Positions 25,867 through 34,335 of a stretch of 43,384 nucleotides of DNA are shown here, piece by piece (the stretch's first letter is position 1; each line of letters starts with the position of its first letter). The stretch spans positions 1 through 43,384 of the forward strand of contig CAZQJS010000022.1 of NCBI GenBank assembly GCA_964593725.1, in the 5' to 3' direction. A program made the translations under genes and the position numbers. Below the pieces are notes generated by a model. It was not told where the DNA came from. It made no database searches and saw only the letters and a list, made by a program, of their open reading frames with translations. The stretch is from JAIOSM01 sp964593725. GTDB lineage: Bacteria > Desulfobacterota > Desulfobacteria > Desulfobacterales > Desulfobacteraceae.

Positions 25867-27159
25867 ATGATTAAACGATCTTTTTCAGGATTATCTCAAC
25901 CCAGGCTGAAATATGATTTGGTGGAAACCGACCCCGGAGGGCCGGAAATTGTTCCTGATCCATCAGATTTTATACTCCTGGTGGATGATTCTCTTAACAG
26001 TGCAAGAACAGCTCTTTTACAAAAAGATGACCGTGTCAGAAAAGGGGAAAAACTTTCCCTTTACAAAGATAGCACGGAATATGTTATCTCCCCTGTTTCA
26101 GGGGTGATACAAAGTATTGAGTCCCTGCCGGGGGAATTTGGTGATGTCAAAACATATCTGGTGATAAAAAAGGATGAAAGTGATGAATCAGTTAATGATT
26201 TTGAACAACATGCTGACAAGTATGAACTTGAGACAGCAGCACAGTTTTTAAAATCATTACCAGGTGCACCTCCTTTTAAAGCGTTAACTGATCCGGAAAA
26301 GAAGATTCATACTATAGTGATATCCGGAGTTGATGAAGACCTTGCCGCTTCAACACGGCAATATTTTTTATCGGCCGAGTCAGAGGATTTAAAAGAAGGT
26401 ATTAAGATTCTTCAGAAATTGACCAAAGCACCAAAAATAATATTGACAATCCCCCAGGGTTTCAGTGTGGAAACACAGATTCCAGGGTTACAGGTATTTA
26501 ATATCCCGCCTTTTTACCCCAATGCCCTTTCTGAAATGATAATGAAAAATCAGTTAAAGATCACGATTCCCCAGGGGAAGACCTGCGAGGATCTCGGTGT
26601 ATGCTTTATCAGCAGTGAAGCTGTTGTATCTCTGGCCAGGGCATACAGGGATAAAAAAATCTCTTATGGAAAACTTGTCTGTGTAACTTCAAAGGATGGT
26701 GTCCGGAAACGCATGCTGGTATCAATTGGAACACCTGTTAAATCAATATTCAAACAGCTTAATATTCATATTAATGACAATGACAGAATTATAATGGGCG
26801 GACCATTTAAAGGTTTTTCAGTGTATAATATTTATCACCCGGTGGAGCCTTGTACAGATTCCATCATTATCCAGGATTCAGGTGATGTGCCCTATGTTTC
26901 AAATTCTGCATGTATCAATTGCGGCAAATGTATCAGAATATGCCCTGTCAACATTCCTGTAAACCTCCTTGTGCGGCAGCTGGAAGTAAGCAGGTTTGAG
27001 GATGCAAAGGAGATGTTTGACCTTGAATCGTGCATTGAGTGCGGTTTGTGCAGCTATGTCTGTACGGCAAAAATACCTGTATTCCAGTATATAAGGCTTG
27101 GGAAACATGAGCTTTTAAAAATAGAAGCAGAGGCTGCAACGGAGGATGTCAATGAATAA
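25867..27159 (+). CDS. rnfC: RnfC, with degenerate FMN/NADH-binding region
   Basis: 430 residues with the RnfC N-terminal domain, the SLBB-like region (VSIGTPVKSIFKQLNI, MGGPFKGF) and two [4Fe-4S] motifs (C349, C352, C355, C359; C389, C392, C395, C399). In ordinary RnfC the NADH and FMN site is marked by GLGGAGFPT, NAAECEPY and YPSGGAKQL. At the matching places this protein has SLPGAPPFK (130-138), SGVDEDLAA (153-161) and YPNALSEMI (217-225), so the glycine loop, the acidic ligand and the third loop are all altered. The cluster and operon position identify it as RnfC, but NAD+ binding is doubtful. GAGGA stands before the ATG. Confidence 0.9.
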   Translation: MIKRSFSGLSQPRLKYDLVETDPGGPEIVPDPSDFILLVDDSLNSARTALLQKDDRVRKGEKLSLYKDSTEYVISPVSGVIQSIESLPGEFGDVKTYLVIKKDESDESVNDFEQHADKYELETAAQFLKSLPGAPPFKALTDPEKKIHTIVISGVDEDLAASTRQYFLSAESEDLKEGIKILQKLTKAPKIILTIPQGFSVETQIPGLQVFNIPPFYPNALSEMIMKNQLKITIPQGKTCEDLGVCFISSEAVVSLARAYRDKKISYGKLVCVTSKDGVRKRMLVSIGTPVKSIFKQLNIHINDNDRIIMGGPFKGFSVYNIYHPVEPCTDSIIIQDSGDVPYVSNSACINCGKCIRICPVNIPVNLLVRQLEVSRFEDAKEMFDLESCIECGLCSYVCTAKIPVFQYIRLGKHELLKIEAEAATEDVNE

Positions 27160-28120
27160 TAAAACAAAACTTATAGTATCCCATGCTCCATTCTGGCATG
27201 ATGGGGATTCAATCTGCAAAATGAATTTACACATCATGCTGGCAGCAGTGCCGGCTGTCATATTCGGTATTGTACAGTTTGGCATGCCTGCCCTTGGAGT
27301 TATACTGCTGGCTGTATCATGCAGTATGTTTTTTGAATTGATCATGAACTTTGCAACAAAAAGATCCCTTTCAATTGGTGACTTTGATGCTGCACTTCTG
27401 GGACTTCTTTTTGGCATGATGCTGCCTGCTACCACTCCATGGTGGGTCGTTGTTACAGGAACACTGGTTATTATAGTTCTTGGCAAACAGATCTATGGCG
27501 GACTCGGTGCAAATCCCTTTAATCCGGTTATTGTCGGTATTGCAATCCTGATAATATCATGGCCGGGCTATTTTGACGTTGACCTTGCTCTTCTGAACTA
27601 TGATTTTAACTTTAAAGCACTTGCTCCCCTTGCAGCATTAAAACACCAGGGAGTATCTGCGGTTGATCTTTTCACAATCAAAGGGCTTTTCCTTGGACAA
27701 CAGGTTGGTGCAATAGGCTCAACTTTTGGACTTGGCCTTGTCCTGGGCGGTATTTTTTTGATTATCAAAGGGTATATACGCTGGGAAATAACAATCTCTT
27801 ATATTGCAGGAGTTATTGTTACGGCTTTGATATTCAAGATGTCAAATTCACAGAATTTTGCCGGCCCAATGTTCCATCTTTTTTCCGGGTATACTTTAAT
27901 TGGTGCAATATTCCTTGCCAATGAGAACTCATCATCACCAGTCAATTTTATTCCAATGTTAATCTATGGATTCCTTGGGGGTTTTCTGGTGATCCTGATC
28001 AGGAATATTGGTGCATACCCCGATGGAACAGTGTTTGCAATTCTTTTGATAAATCTTGTTAATCCATTGATTGATCGTATCAGACCCAAAGCTCTGGGAA
28101 GGGGTGTGACCAATGCGTGA
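27152..28120 (+). CDS. rnfD: RnfD, lacking the usual flavinylation threonine
   Basis: 322 residues with about nine membrane helices and the conserved LPATTPWWVVVTGTLVIIV and GLGANPFNPVIVG segments of RnfD/NqrB. RnfD normally carries FMN on a threonine within an (S/T)xATPL-type motif in a periplasm-facing loop. Here the corresponding stretch reads KALAPLAAL, with Ala in place of Thr, and no nearby Thr fits. The start is taken at 27152, where GGAGG is 6 bases away; the ATG at 27146 abuts that site. It overlaps the rnfC end by 8 bases. Confidence 0.9.
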   Translation: MNNKTKLIVSHAPFWHDGDSICKMNLHIMLAAVPAVIFGIVQFGMPALGVILLAVSCSMFFELIMNFATKRSLSIGDFDAALLGLLFGMMLPATTPWWVVVTGTLVIIVLGKQIYGGLGANPFNPVIVGIAILIISWPGYFDVDLALLNYDFNFKALAPLAALKHQGVSAVDLFTIKGLFLGQQVGAIGSTFGLGLVLGGIFLIIKGYIRWEITISYIAGVIVTALIFKMSNSQNFAGPMFHLFSGYTLIGAIFLANENSSSPVNFIPMLIYGFLGGFLVILIRNIGAYPDGTVFAILLINLVNPLIDRIRPKALGRGVTNA

Positions 28121-28706
28121 AATGATAAAAATGGTTATGGTGTTGACAATTATTACTGCTGTGTCAGGCGGTGTGCTTTCCATGCTTAAAACAGGGACAG
28201 AAGATAGAATTGAGAATCAGATTTTGAAATTTCAGAAAGCACCGGCACTTGAAGCTATTTTTGACACTGCTACCAATGAACCGCTCAAGGAAAGGTTTAA
28301 GATTAAAGTAAAGATTAATGAAAAGGACGAAGAGATAACGTTTTTCCCGGCACTGCTCGGGGACGGGTCCAGGGCTGTTGCATTTGAAGCAAAAGGAGCA
28401 GGTTTTGGAGGCGATGTCGGTCTTATGGTTGGTATTGACCTTAAAACAGATAAGATAATAAAAGCCAGGGTTACAACCCACAGTGAAACACCGGGAGTCG
28501 GTTCCAGGGCAAAGGATGATGTCTCCTTTGTATCCCAGTTCACAGGCATGGCCATGGATTCAAATTTTAAGGTTAAAAAAGACGGTGGCGATATTGATGC
28601 AATGTCAGGAGCAACAGTGACTTCAAAGGGTGTATGCCTTGCTGCCTCCAACCTGCAGAAGCTTTATATTAAGCTTAAACCGCAGATTATAAACAAGATG
28701 AAATAA
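28113..28706 (+). CDS. rnfG: RnfG, covalent-FMN subunit
   Basis: 197 residues: one N-terminal membrane helix (about 5-26) and a periplasmic FMN-binding domain. The flavinylation motif SGATVTSKG is intact, with Thr168 as the expected attachment site. HSETPGVGSRAK is the other conserved signature. It overlaps rnfD by 8 bases. ApbE, which attaches the flavin, is not encoded in the window. In this Rnf it is the one subunit whose periplasmic flavin is clearly preserved, which makes it the likely contact of the tetraheme cytochrome. Confidence 0.93.
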   Translation: MREMIKMVMVLTIITAVSGGVLSMLKTGTEDRIENQILKFQKAPALEAIFDTATNEPLKERFKIKVKINEKDEEITFFPALLGDGSRAVAFEAKGAGFGGDVGLMVGIDLKTDKIIKARVTTHSETPGVGSRAKDDVSFVSQFTGMAMDSNFKVKKDGGDIDAMSGATVTSKGVCLAASNLQKLYIKLKPQIINKMK

Positions 28707-28729
28707 GATAATTTAGGAGAATATAAGTT

Positions 28730-29335
28730 ATGGCACAATCCATAGCAAAAGAGTTTACCAAGGGACTATGGGAGGAGATCGCTCCTTTCAGAATAGTCCT
28801 GGGTCTGTGTCCCATTCTGGCTGTGACAAAATCAGTGGAGAATGGTATAGGCATGGGGCTTGCAACCACATTTGTCCTTGTTTTTTCCAACCTTTTTGTA
28901 TCCTTGTTCAGAAATGTTATTCCTGCCAAGGTCAGGATCCCATGTTTTGTGGTTATAATAGCAACCTTTGTTACCATTGTTGAACTTTTAATGCAGGCAT
29001 ATACATATGCACTGTTTTTAAAACTTGGAATCTTCATACCGCTTATTGTTGTAAACTGTATTCTTCTGGGGCGTGCCGAAGCATTTGCAAGTAAAAATTC
29101 AGCTGTTTTATCCATTGCCGATGGGTTTGGCATGGGGATCGGATATACATTCTCCCTCATGGCAATAAGTGCTGTAAGGGAGATATTGGGGACAGGTGCA
29201 GTCACCTTTTATAAGACACCCTTTGTATTGTTCGGCCCTTCATTTGAACCATTCTCTTTTATGGTTGAAGCGCCCGGCGCATTTGTATGCCTGGGACTGC
29301 TGCTTTGTATTATGAATATGATTGGAAAGAAATAA
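28730..29335 (+). CDS. rnfE: RnfE, membrane subunit
   Basis: 201 residues with six membrane helices. Conserved GLCPILAVT (Cys27) and VVNCILLGRAEAFASKNS (Cys110) supply half of the ligands of the iron-sulfur cluster shared with RnfA in the membrane. The sequence is close to ordinary RnfE throughout, so this part of the electron path looks intact. TTAGGAG precedes the ATG. Confidence 0.95.
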   Translation: MAQSIAKEFTKGLWEEIAPFRIVLGLCPILAVTKSVENGIGMGLATTFVLVFSNLFVSLFRNVIPAKVRIPCFVVIIATFVTIVELLMQAYTYALFLKLGIFIPLIVVNCILLGRAEAFASKNSAVLSIADGFGMGIGYTFSLMAISAVREILGTGAVTFYKTPFVLFGPSFEPFSFMVEAPGAFVCLGLLLCIMNMIGKK

Positions 29336-29347
29336 AAGGAGATAAAA

Positions 29348-29920
29348 ATGGACCTTCTTGTATTAGCCATAAGCTGTATTTTTGTAAATAATATTCTCCT
29401 TGCCCAATTCCTTGGCAACTGCCCCTTTCTTGGCACGTCAAACAAGATGGAGACAGCAGTTGGAATGGGAATGGCAGTTGTCTTTGTATTGGTAATGGCA
29501 GGCGTGATTTCATGGATGGTTGATCACTATCTTTTAAAGACACTGGATATAGAATATTTAAGAACAGTATCCTTTATACTTGTTATTGCTTCCCTTGTTC
29601 AGTTTGTGGAGATGTTCCTGAAGAAAAGTATACCTGCCCTTTATGCAGGATTAGGTATATTTCTTCCATTAATTACAACCAATTGTGCTGTCATGGGTGT
29701 ATGTCTTATCAATATTAAAGAGGAGTACACATTTATTCAGACCCTTGTATCTTCATTCAGCTATGCTGTGGGTTTTGGACTTGCCCTGGTGATTTTTGCA
29801 GGGCTGAGGGAGAGAATTAATATTGCAAGGGTTCCAAAACCATTACAGGATACATCAATAGGATTAATAACCGCTGGTCTGATTTCATTATCATTTTATG
29901 CCTTTAAAGGTATGGCATAA
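29348..29920 (+). CDS. rnfA: RnfA, membrane subunit
   Basis: 190 residues with six membrane helices. NNILLAQFLGNCPFLGTS (Cys25) and TTNCAVMGVCL (Cys113) are the cluster-ligand motifs that pair with those of RnfE. It is 12 bases after rnfE with AAAGGAG upstream. The sequence is conventional. Confidence 0.95.
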   Translation: MDLLVLAISCIFVNNILLAQFLGNCPFLGTSNKMETAVGMGMAVVFVLVMAGVISWMVDHYLLKTLDIEYLRTVSFILVIASLVQFVEMFLKKSIPALYAGLGIFLPLITTNCAVMGVCLINIKEEYTFIQTLVSSFSYAVGFGLALVIFAGLRERINIARVPKPLQDTSIGLITAGLISLSFYAFKGMA

Positions 29921-29945
29921 TCTATAAATTCCGGGAGTTTATACT

Positions 29946-32030
29946 ATGATTGCTTCTTTTTTATTTATGCTTTGTATTGGTGCACTCTGCGGTATTGTGC
30001 TCAGTTTTGCTTCCAAAGTGTTTTATGTATATGAAGATCCAAAAATTGCCCTTGTTGAAGACAATCTTGAGGGTGCAAATTGCGGCGGATGCGGTTATGC
30101 CGGATGTTCTTCAGCTGCCCAGGCTGTTGTGGCAGGAGAGGCTCTTCCCACGGTATGTGTCATCTGTTCAAGCAGAGAAAAGGCTGAAAATATTGCTGGG
30201 ATTGTCGGTATGCCGGTGGGTACTGCCGAACCAACACTTTCATACAGCATGTGTAATGGCGGGACAAGGGCAACGGATAAGTATAATTATCTTGGGGTTC
30301 AGTCATGCCGGGCCATGGATGTTGTGTTTGGCGGTAAACGTGACTGCCATATAGGATGTCTTGGATTGGGGGATTGTGTCAAGGCATGTGGATTTGATGC
30401 CCTGGTCATTGGTAAAAACGGATTCCCTGTGGTTGATGATGAAAAATGTGTCGGCTGCGGAGCATGTGAAAAGGCTTGTCCCAAGGGTATCATTGAGGTC
30501 AGAACCCTTTCTGAGAAATTGATGAAGATGAATCAGTTAAATGACCCTCTTGCTCCCTGTTCCCAGACATGCCCGGCTGAAATAGATATCCCTGGATACA
30601 TATCCCTTGCAAAACAGGGGAAATATAAAGAGGCTGTGCAGGTCATAAGAATGAGAAATCCCCTTCCCCTGACATGTGGCAGGGTCTGCCCCCACCCATG
30701 TGAAGACGAGTGCAGAAGGGGTATTGAAGATGACCCTGTCTCAATTAACCAGATAAAACGTTTTGTGTCAGACTATGAAATGGAATCAGGCTCCAGAATA
30801 CCTATTAAATGTGCCCCTGACACCGGGAAAAAGGTTGCTGTCATTGGCAGCGGGCCTGCGAGCATGAGCTGTGCCTATTTTTTAAGAAGGCTTGGCCATG
30901 GGGTGTCTGTTTTTGAAGCAATGCCGAAACTCGGCGGTATGGTGCGATATGGTATCCCTGAATACAGACTTCCTGATAAAGTACTTGACTGGGAACTTGA
31001 CGGCATACTGAACCTAGGTATCAACGCCTATACCCATGTTAAATTCGGACGTGATTTTGGACTGGGTTCCCTGGTTGCTTCGGGCTACCATGCAGTTTTT
31101 CTTGGCATTGGTGCCTGGGAAGATTATTCCCTTGGAATTGAGGGTGAGGATCTTGAGGGATGTTTCACCGGAATTAATTTTCTTTCCAGGGTTTCCCAGG
31201 GTGAGAACCTTTCCCTTGGAAAAAGAGCCTGTGTGATTGGCGGCGGTAATACAGCCATTGATTGTGTGCGGACACTTTTAAGGATTGGACTTGAAAAGGT
31301 CTATCTTGTTTATAGACGGACAAGAAAAGAGATGCCTGCCAATGAGGTTGAAATAGCAGCATCCGAGGAAGAGGGTATTGATTTTATTTTTCTTGCAGCG
31401 CCTGCAAGGGTGGTGGGGGATGACTCAGGTCATGTAACGCAGCTTGAATATTTGAAAATGGAACTTGGAGAGCCTGATGAGAGCGGACGACGCAGACCTG
31501 AACCTGTTGAGGGCTCTGAGACATTAATAGATGTTGATACTATTATAACAGCAATCGGGCAGTCTCCCGAGGCATCATTTAAAGAAAATGACCCCAACCC
31601 AAGAATGACTGAACTTGAACTTACACGGTGGAATACAATTGAGAATGATCCTGAAGTGTTAACAACTTCCATACCCTATGTGTTTACTGGTGGAGATGCT
31701 GCAACAGGGCCTTCCCTGGTTGTGGAAGCAATTGGCGGCGGTAGACGTGCTGCAAGGTCCATTGATATGTTTTTAAAGGGGGAAGAGATCACCCCGGCAC
31801 CTGATTCCCTGCGGCAGAAACGAATCCCTGAATCTATTTTTACTGAAGTAAAGGGTATTGAGAAAAAGGAGAGGGCTAAAATGCCGGAACTGCCTGTGAA
31901 CAAAAGGATTGATTCCTACGTGGAAGTTGATCTTGTTCTGCCCGAGGACGCTGCTGTTAAAGAGGCTGGCCGCTGCCTTGACTGCTGCAGACTATGCTAT
32001 AATCCGGACAAACTTCAGCCGTTTACCTGA
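29946..32030 (+). CDS. rnfB: RnfB fused to a GltD/NfnB-like NAD(P)H flavoprotein
   Basis: A single 694-codon frame. RnfB part (1-190): N-terminal membrane helix (about 3-25), the Fes domain with C46, C49, C54, C71, then two ferredoxin clusters (C134, C138, C144, C148; C168, C171, C174, C178). From about 200 it continues as a complete small subunit of glutamate synthase/NfnB type: Fer4_20 domain (C205, C209; C234, C238, C242, C246), FAD Rossmann fold VAVIGSGPAS (297-306), NAD(P)-binding fold VIGGGNTAIDC (430-440) with RR at 457-458 in YRRTRKEMPA suggesting NADP(H), then the second FAD segment PYVFTGGDAATGPSLVVEAI. It ends with a Cys cluster (C677, C680, C681, C684). Ordinary RnfB lacks everything after about residue 200-290. 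Confidence 0.95.
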   Translation: MIASFLFMLCIGALCGIVLSFASKVFYVYEDPKIALVEDNLEGANCGGCGYAGCSSAAQAVVAGEALPTVCVICSSREKAENIAGIVGMPVGTAEPTLSYSMCNGGTRATDKYNYLGVQSCRAMDVVFGGKRDCHIGCLGLGDCVKACGFDALVIGKNGFPVVDDEKCVGCGACEKACPKGIIEVRTLSEKLMKMNQLNDPLAPCSQTCPAEIDIPGYISLAKQGKYKEAVQVIRMRNPLPLTCGRVCPHPCEDECRRGIEDDPVSINQIKRFVSDYEMESGSRIPIKCAPDTGKKVAVIGSGPASMSCAYFLRRLGHGVSVFEAMPKLGGMVRYGIPEYRLPDKVLDWELDGILNLGINAYTHVKFGRDFGLGSLVASGYHAVFLGIGAWEDYSLGIEGEDLEGCFTGINFLSRVSQGENLSLGKRACVIGGGNTAIDCVRTLLRIGLEKVYLVYRRTRKEMPANEVEIAASEEEGIDFIFLAAPARVVGDDSGHVTQLEYLKMELGEPDESGRRRPEPVEGSETLIDVDTIITAIGQSPEASFKENDPNPRMTELELTRWNTIENDPEVLTTSIPYVFTGGDAATGPSLVVEAIGGGRRAARSIDMFLKGEEITPAPDSLRQKRIPESIFTEVKGIEKKERAKMPELPVNKRIDSYVEVDLVLPEDAAVKEAGRCLDCCRLCYNPDKLQPFT

Positions 32031-32054
32031 AAATAAAGCAAATAACCAAAGGAA

Positions 32055-32094
32055 CCTGTTCAATGATTGCCCAATGATTGAACAGGCCTTTTTC
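32055..32094 (+). terminator. Terminator of the rnf operon
   Basis: A 15-bp stem with one mismatch (32055-32069 with 32072-32086) followed by CCTTTTTCT, starting 24 bases after the rnfB stop. It closes the cytochrome-rnfCDGEAB unit. Confidence 0.85.
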
Positions 32095-32274
32095 TGCTTA
32101 TTACCCTTGTTAATATTTTATCAATCTTTAATTAATAGCAGAAATAGATTTGATCCATTGTCAGGTGATTTTTCTCTTGCTTTTAATGGGAAAATTTACT
32201 ATCAAAACATATGAAGATTGTTAAGTTTTTTTCATATTTTGAGTAAAACTATTAACATTATTGATTGGATTATA

Positions 32275-33639
32275 ATGGAAGGTATGAATAAATTTTCAGG
32301 GTTAACCATAGCCACAAAAATGACTATGGGATATCTCCCCCTGGCACTCATTATAATCATACTATCAAGCTATACACTTCTGAGCCTGAATGAACTCACT
32401 GATATCAATCGATCCATAGTCAATAACAGTCTTGCTGTTATTGATGCATGTGATGCTTTAAATGACAGCCTGCTTGCCCAGGAGTCCTATGCCCAGAGAT
32501 ACCTTATTCTCAATAGCGAAAAGAGCAGCGAAGAGATGCTTACTTTGTTTTCCAAACGTAATATTGAGTTTGGAACCATTATACAGAAACTATTTTCCAT
32601 TTCAGAATCTGATATGGCAAAGGTGAAAAAGATAAAAACTGTTCACGAACAATATACCTATCTTTATTTTGATCTTTTTGACCTTGGAGAAGAAGCTTAT
32701 AAAAAGAACCATGACAAAGCAGAGGAGAAGATCAAACAGCAATTTGACCTTCAGTTGAATATGATACGGCAGATAGTGGTTGAAGCTAAAAAGAGACTGC
32801 AGAGGAAGATGCTCCAGGCCGATGCATTCAGTACAAAAGCTTTTTATGTAGTTGCTTTTCTTTCATGCCTTGGTATTATAGTCGGAATTGGAGCAGCTCT
32901 CTTGATCACCCGTAATGTTGCCCACTCTATAAAACAGTTAAAACTTGCAGCATTAAAGTTTTCCAGACATCAATTTGATTTTGTACCCGATGTCAGCAAA
33001 AATGATGAGTTCGGCATGCTGGCCCAGGCATTGACATCCATGGCTGACAAACTTTCCAAGCTCAAAGCAATGGATATTGATACAAGCCCTTTAACCAGGC
33101 TGCCCGGCGGCATGGCAGTGGAGAATTTTTTAAATCAGCAGATTGCAGATAAGCAGAAGATAGCTTTCTGCCTTTTTGATATAGATAATTTCAAATCATT
33201 TAATGACAGGTATGGCTATGCAAGGGGAAATGATGTTATAAAGTATACAGGAGATATAATACAGAGCGTTGTAAGGGAAAAAATTACCTTTAACTCTTTT
33301 GTGGGACATATAGGTGGAGATGATTTTGTTGCCATTATTCCCTGTGACATGTATCATGATGTGTGTGAGTCGATTATAGAGAGGTTTGATAAGAAAATTG
33401 TAACGTTTTATGATAAAGAAGACCTTGAACAGGGCTATATAGTATCAAAAACAAGACAGGGGAAGGTTGATAAATTCCCTGTTATGTCAATATCCATTGC
33501 AGTTGTCAGCAATAAAGACGATATAGGTATTAACAGTGTCAGAATAGGAGAACTTGCAGCTGAAATAAAAGAATATGCCAAAACATTTAAAGGCAGTACC
33601 TATCTTACCGATAGAAGACAACAGCCCGGTGAATTATAA
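32275..33639 (+). CDS. Membrane GGDEF-domain protein with HAMP linker
   Basis: About 454 residues from the ATG at 32275 (upstream in-frame codons give no better start). Two membrane helices (about 17-37 and 191-212) flank a helical periplasmic sensor, followed by a HAMP domain and a GGDEF domain. The active loop is GGDDF, an accepted variant. The usual LTGLPNR is LTRLPGG and no RxxD inhibitory site precedes the loop. It may therefore be a weakly active or non-feedback-inhibited diguanylate cyclase, or a GTP-binding sensor. It follows the rnf terminator and precedes a lipoprotein and a FapA-like gene on the same strand. Confidence 0.8.
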   Translation: MEGMNKFSGLTIATKMTMGYLPLALIIIILSSYTLLSLNELTDINRSIVNNSLAVIDACDALNDSLLAQESYAQRYLILNSEKSSEEMLTLFSKRNIEFGTIIQKLFSISESDMAKVKKIKTVHEQYTYLYFDLFDLGEEAYKKNHDKAEEKIKQQFDLQLNMIRQIVVEAKKRLQRKMLQADAFSTKAFYVVAFLSCLGIIVGIGAALLITRNVAHSIKQLKLAALKFSRHQFDFVPDVSKNDEFGMLAQALTSMADKLSKLKAMDIDTSPLTRLPGGMAVENFLNQQIADKQKIAFCLFDIDNFKSFNDRYGYARGNDVIKYTGDIIQSVVREKITFNSFVGHIGGDDFVAIIPCDMYHDVCESIIERFDKKIVTFYDKEDLEQGYIVSKTRQGKVDKFPVMSISIAVVSNKDDIGINSVRIGELAAEIKEYAKTFKGSTYLTDRRQQPGEL

Positions 33640-33666
33640 AATAATAAATAACAGAAAATATTATTT

Positions 33667-34275
33667 ATGAAAATAAAAAAAAATATTTCATATACTTTTT
33701 TTATACGATTATTAACAGCCCTGGTGCTGCTGTTTTCTTCATCTGCATGTACCACAGCGGGCGATTCTGCAGGAACCATGTATTCTCCTCTTTCGTCCAT
33801 CTATTATTCCATGGGCCCAGATGTGTTCAAAATTGAGATAGCTGAAAAGGAGAAACAGCTTAATAAACACTCAGCCCACCTTTTTTTTAAGGACCGGCGG
33901 GCCAAGCTTTTATTAGAGCTTGCCATATTATATTCACATAAAAATAATCCTGATCAGGATTTTGGCATGGCCATCAGATATTTTACAGAATATTCCCGGC
34001 TGAAGGCAAGGGTCGATGTTGAGTATACAGCAGCTCTTCTGAACAATATCCTTGAAAATAAATCTGAATATGATATCCTGAAAATAAATTACGATCAATT
34101 GGTTGAGGAGAAAAACAGGTTGGCAAGATCATACTCAAGGCTTGTTTTCCAGATGCGGTCAAAGGATAGAGAGCTTCAAAAACAGAAAATAATCATTCGG
34201 AAAAAGAATGAAATAATAGAAAAATTAAAAGTACTTGATATCCAGCTTGAGAACCGAAGGTCAGATACTGATTAA
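33667..34275 (+). CDS. Putative lipoprotein with C-terminal coiled coil
   Basis: 202 residues. A signal segment ends at SSSAC, a plausible lipobox with the Cys at about 28. A middle helical stretch is followed by a long charged coiled coil (VEEKNRLARSYSRLVFQ to the C-terminus). I recognise no named family. It starts 27 bases after the GGDEF gene and 60 before the FapA-like gene, so it may be an envelope partner of either. Lipid attachment is inferred from the motif only. Confidence 0.6.
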   Translation: MKIKKNISYTFFIRLLTALVLLFSSSACTTAGDSAGTMYSPLSSIYYSMGPDVFKIEIAEKEKQLNKHSAHLFFKDRRAKLLLELAILYSHKNNPDQDFGMAIRYFTEYSRLKARVDVEYTAALLNNILENKSEYDILKINYDQLVEEKNRLARSYSRLVFQMRSKDRELQKQKIIIRKKNEIIEKLKVLDIQLENRRSDTD

Positions 34276-34335
34276 TTCGTATATATAATAATTATTTAAA
34301 ATCATATTATCTGTTTTTTAACTGGAGTCGCAAAG

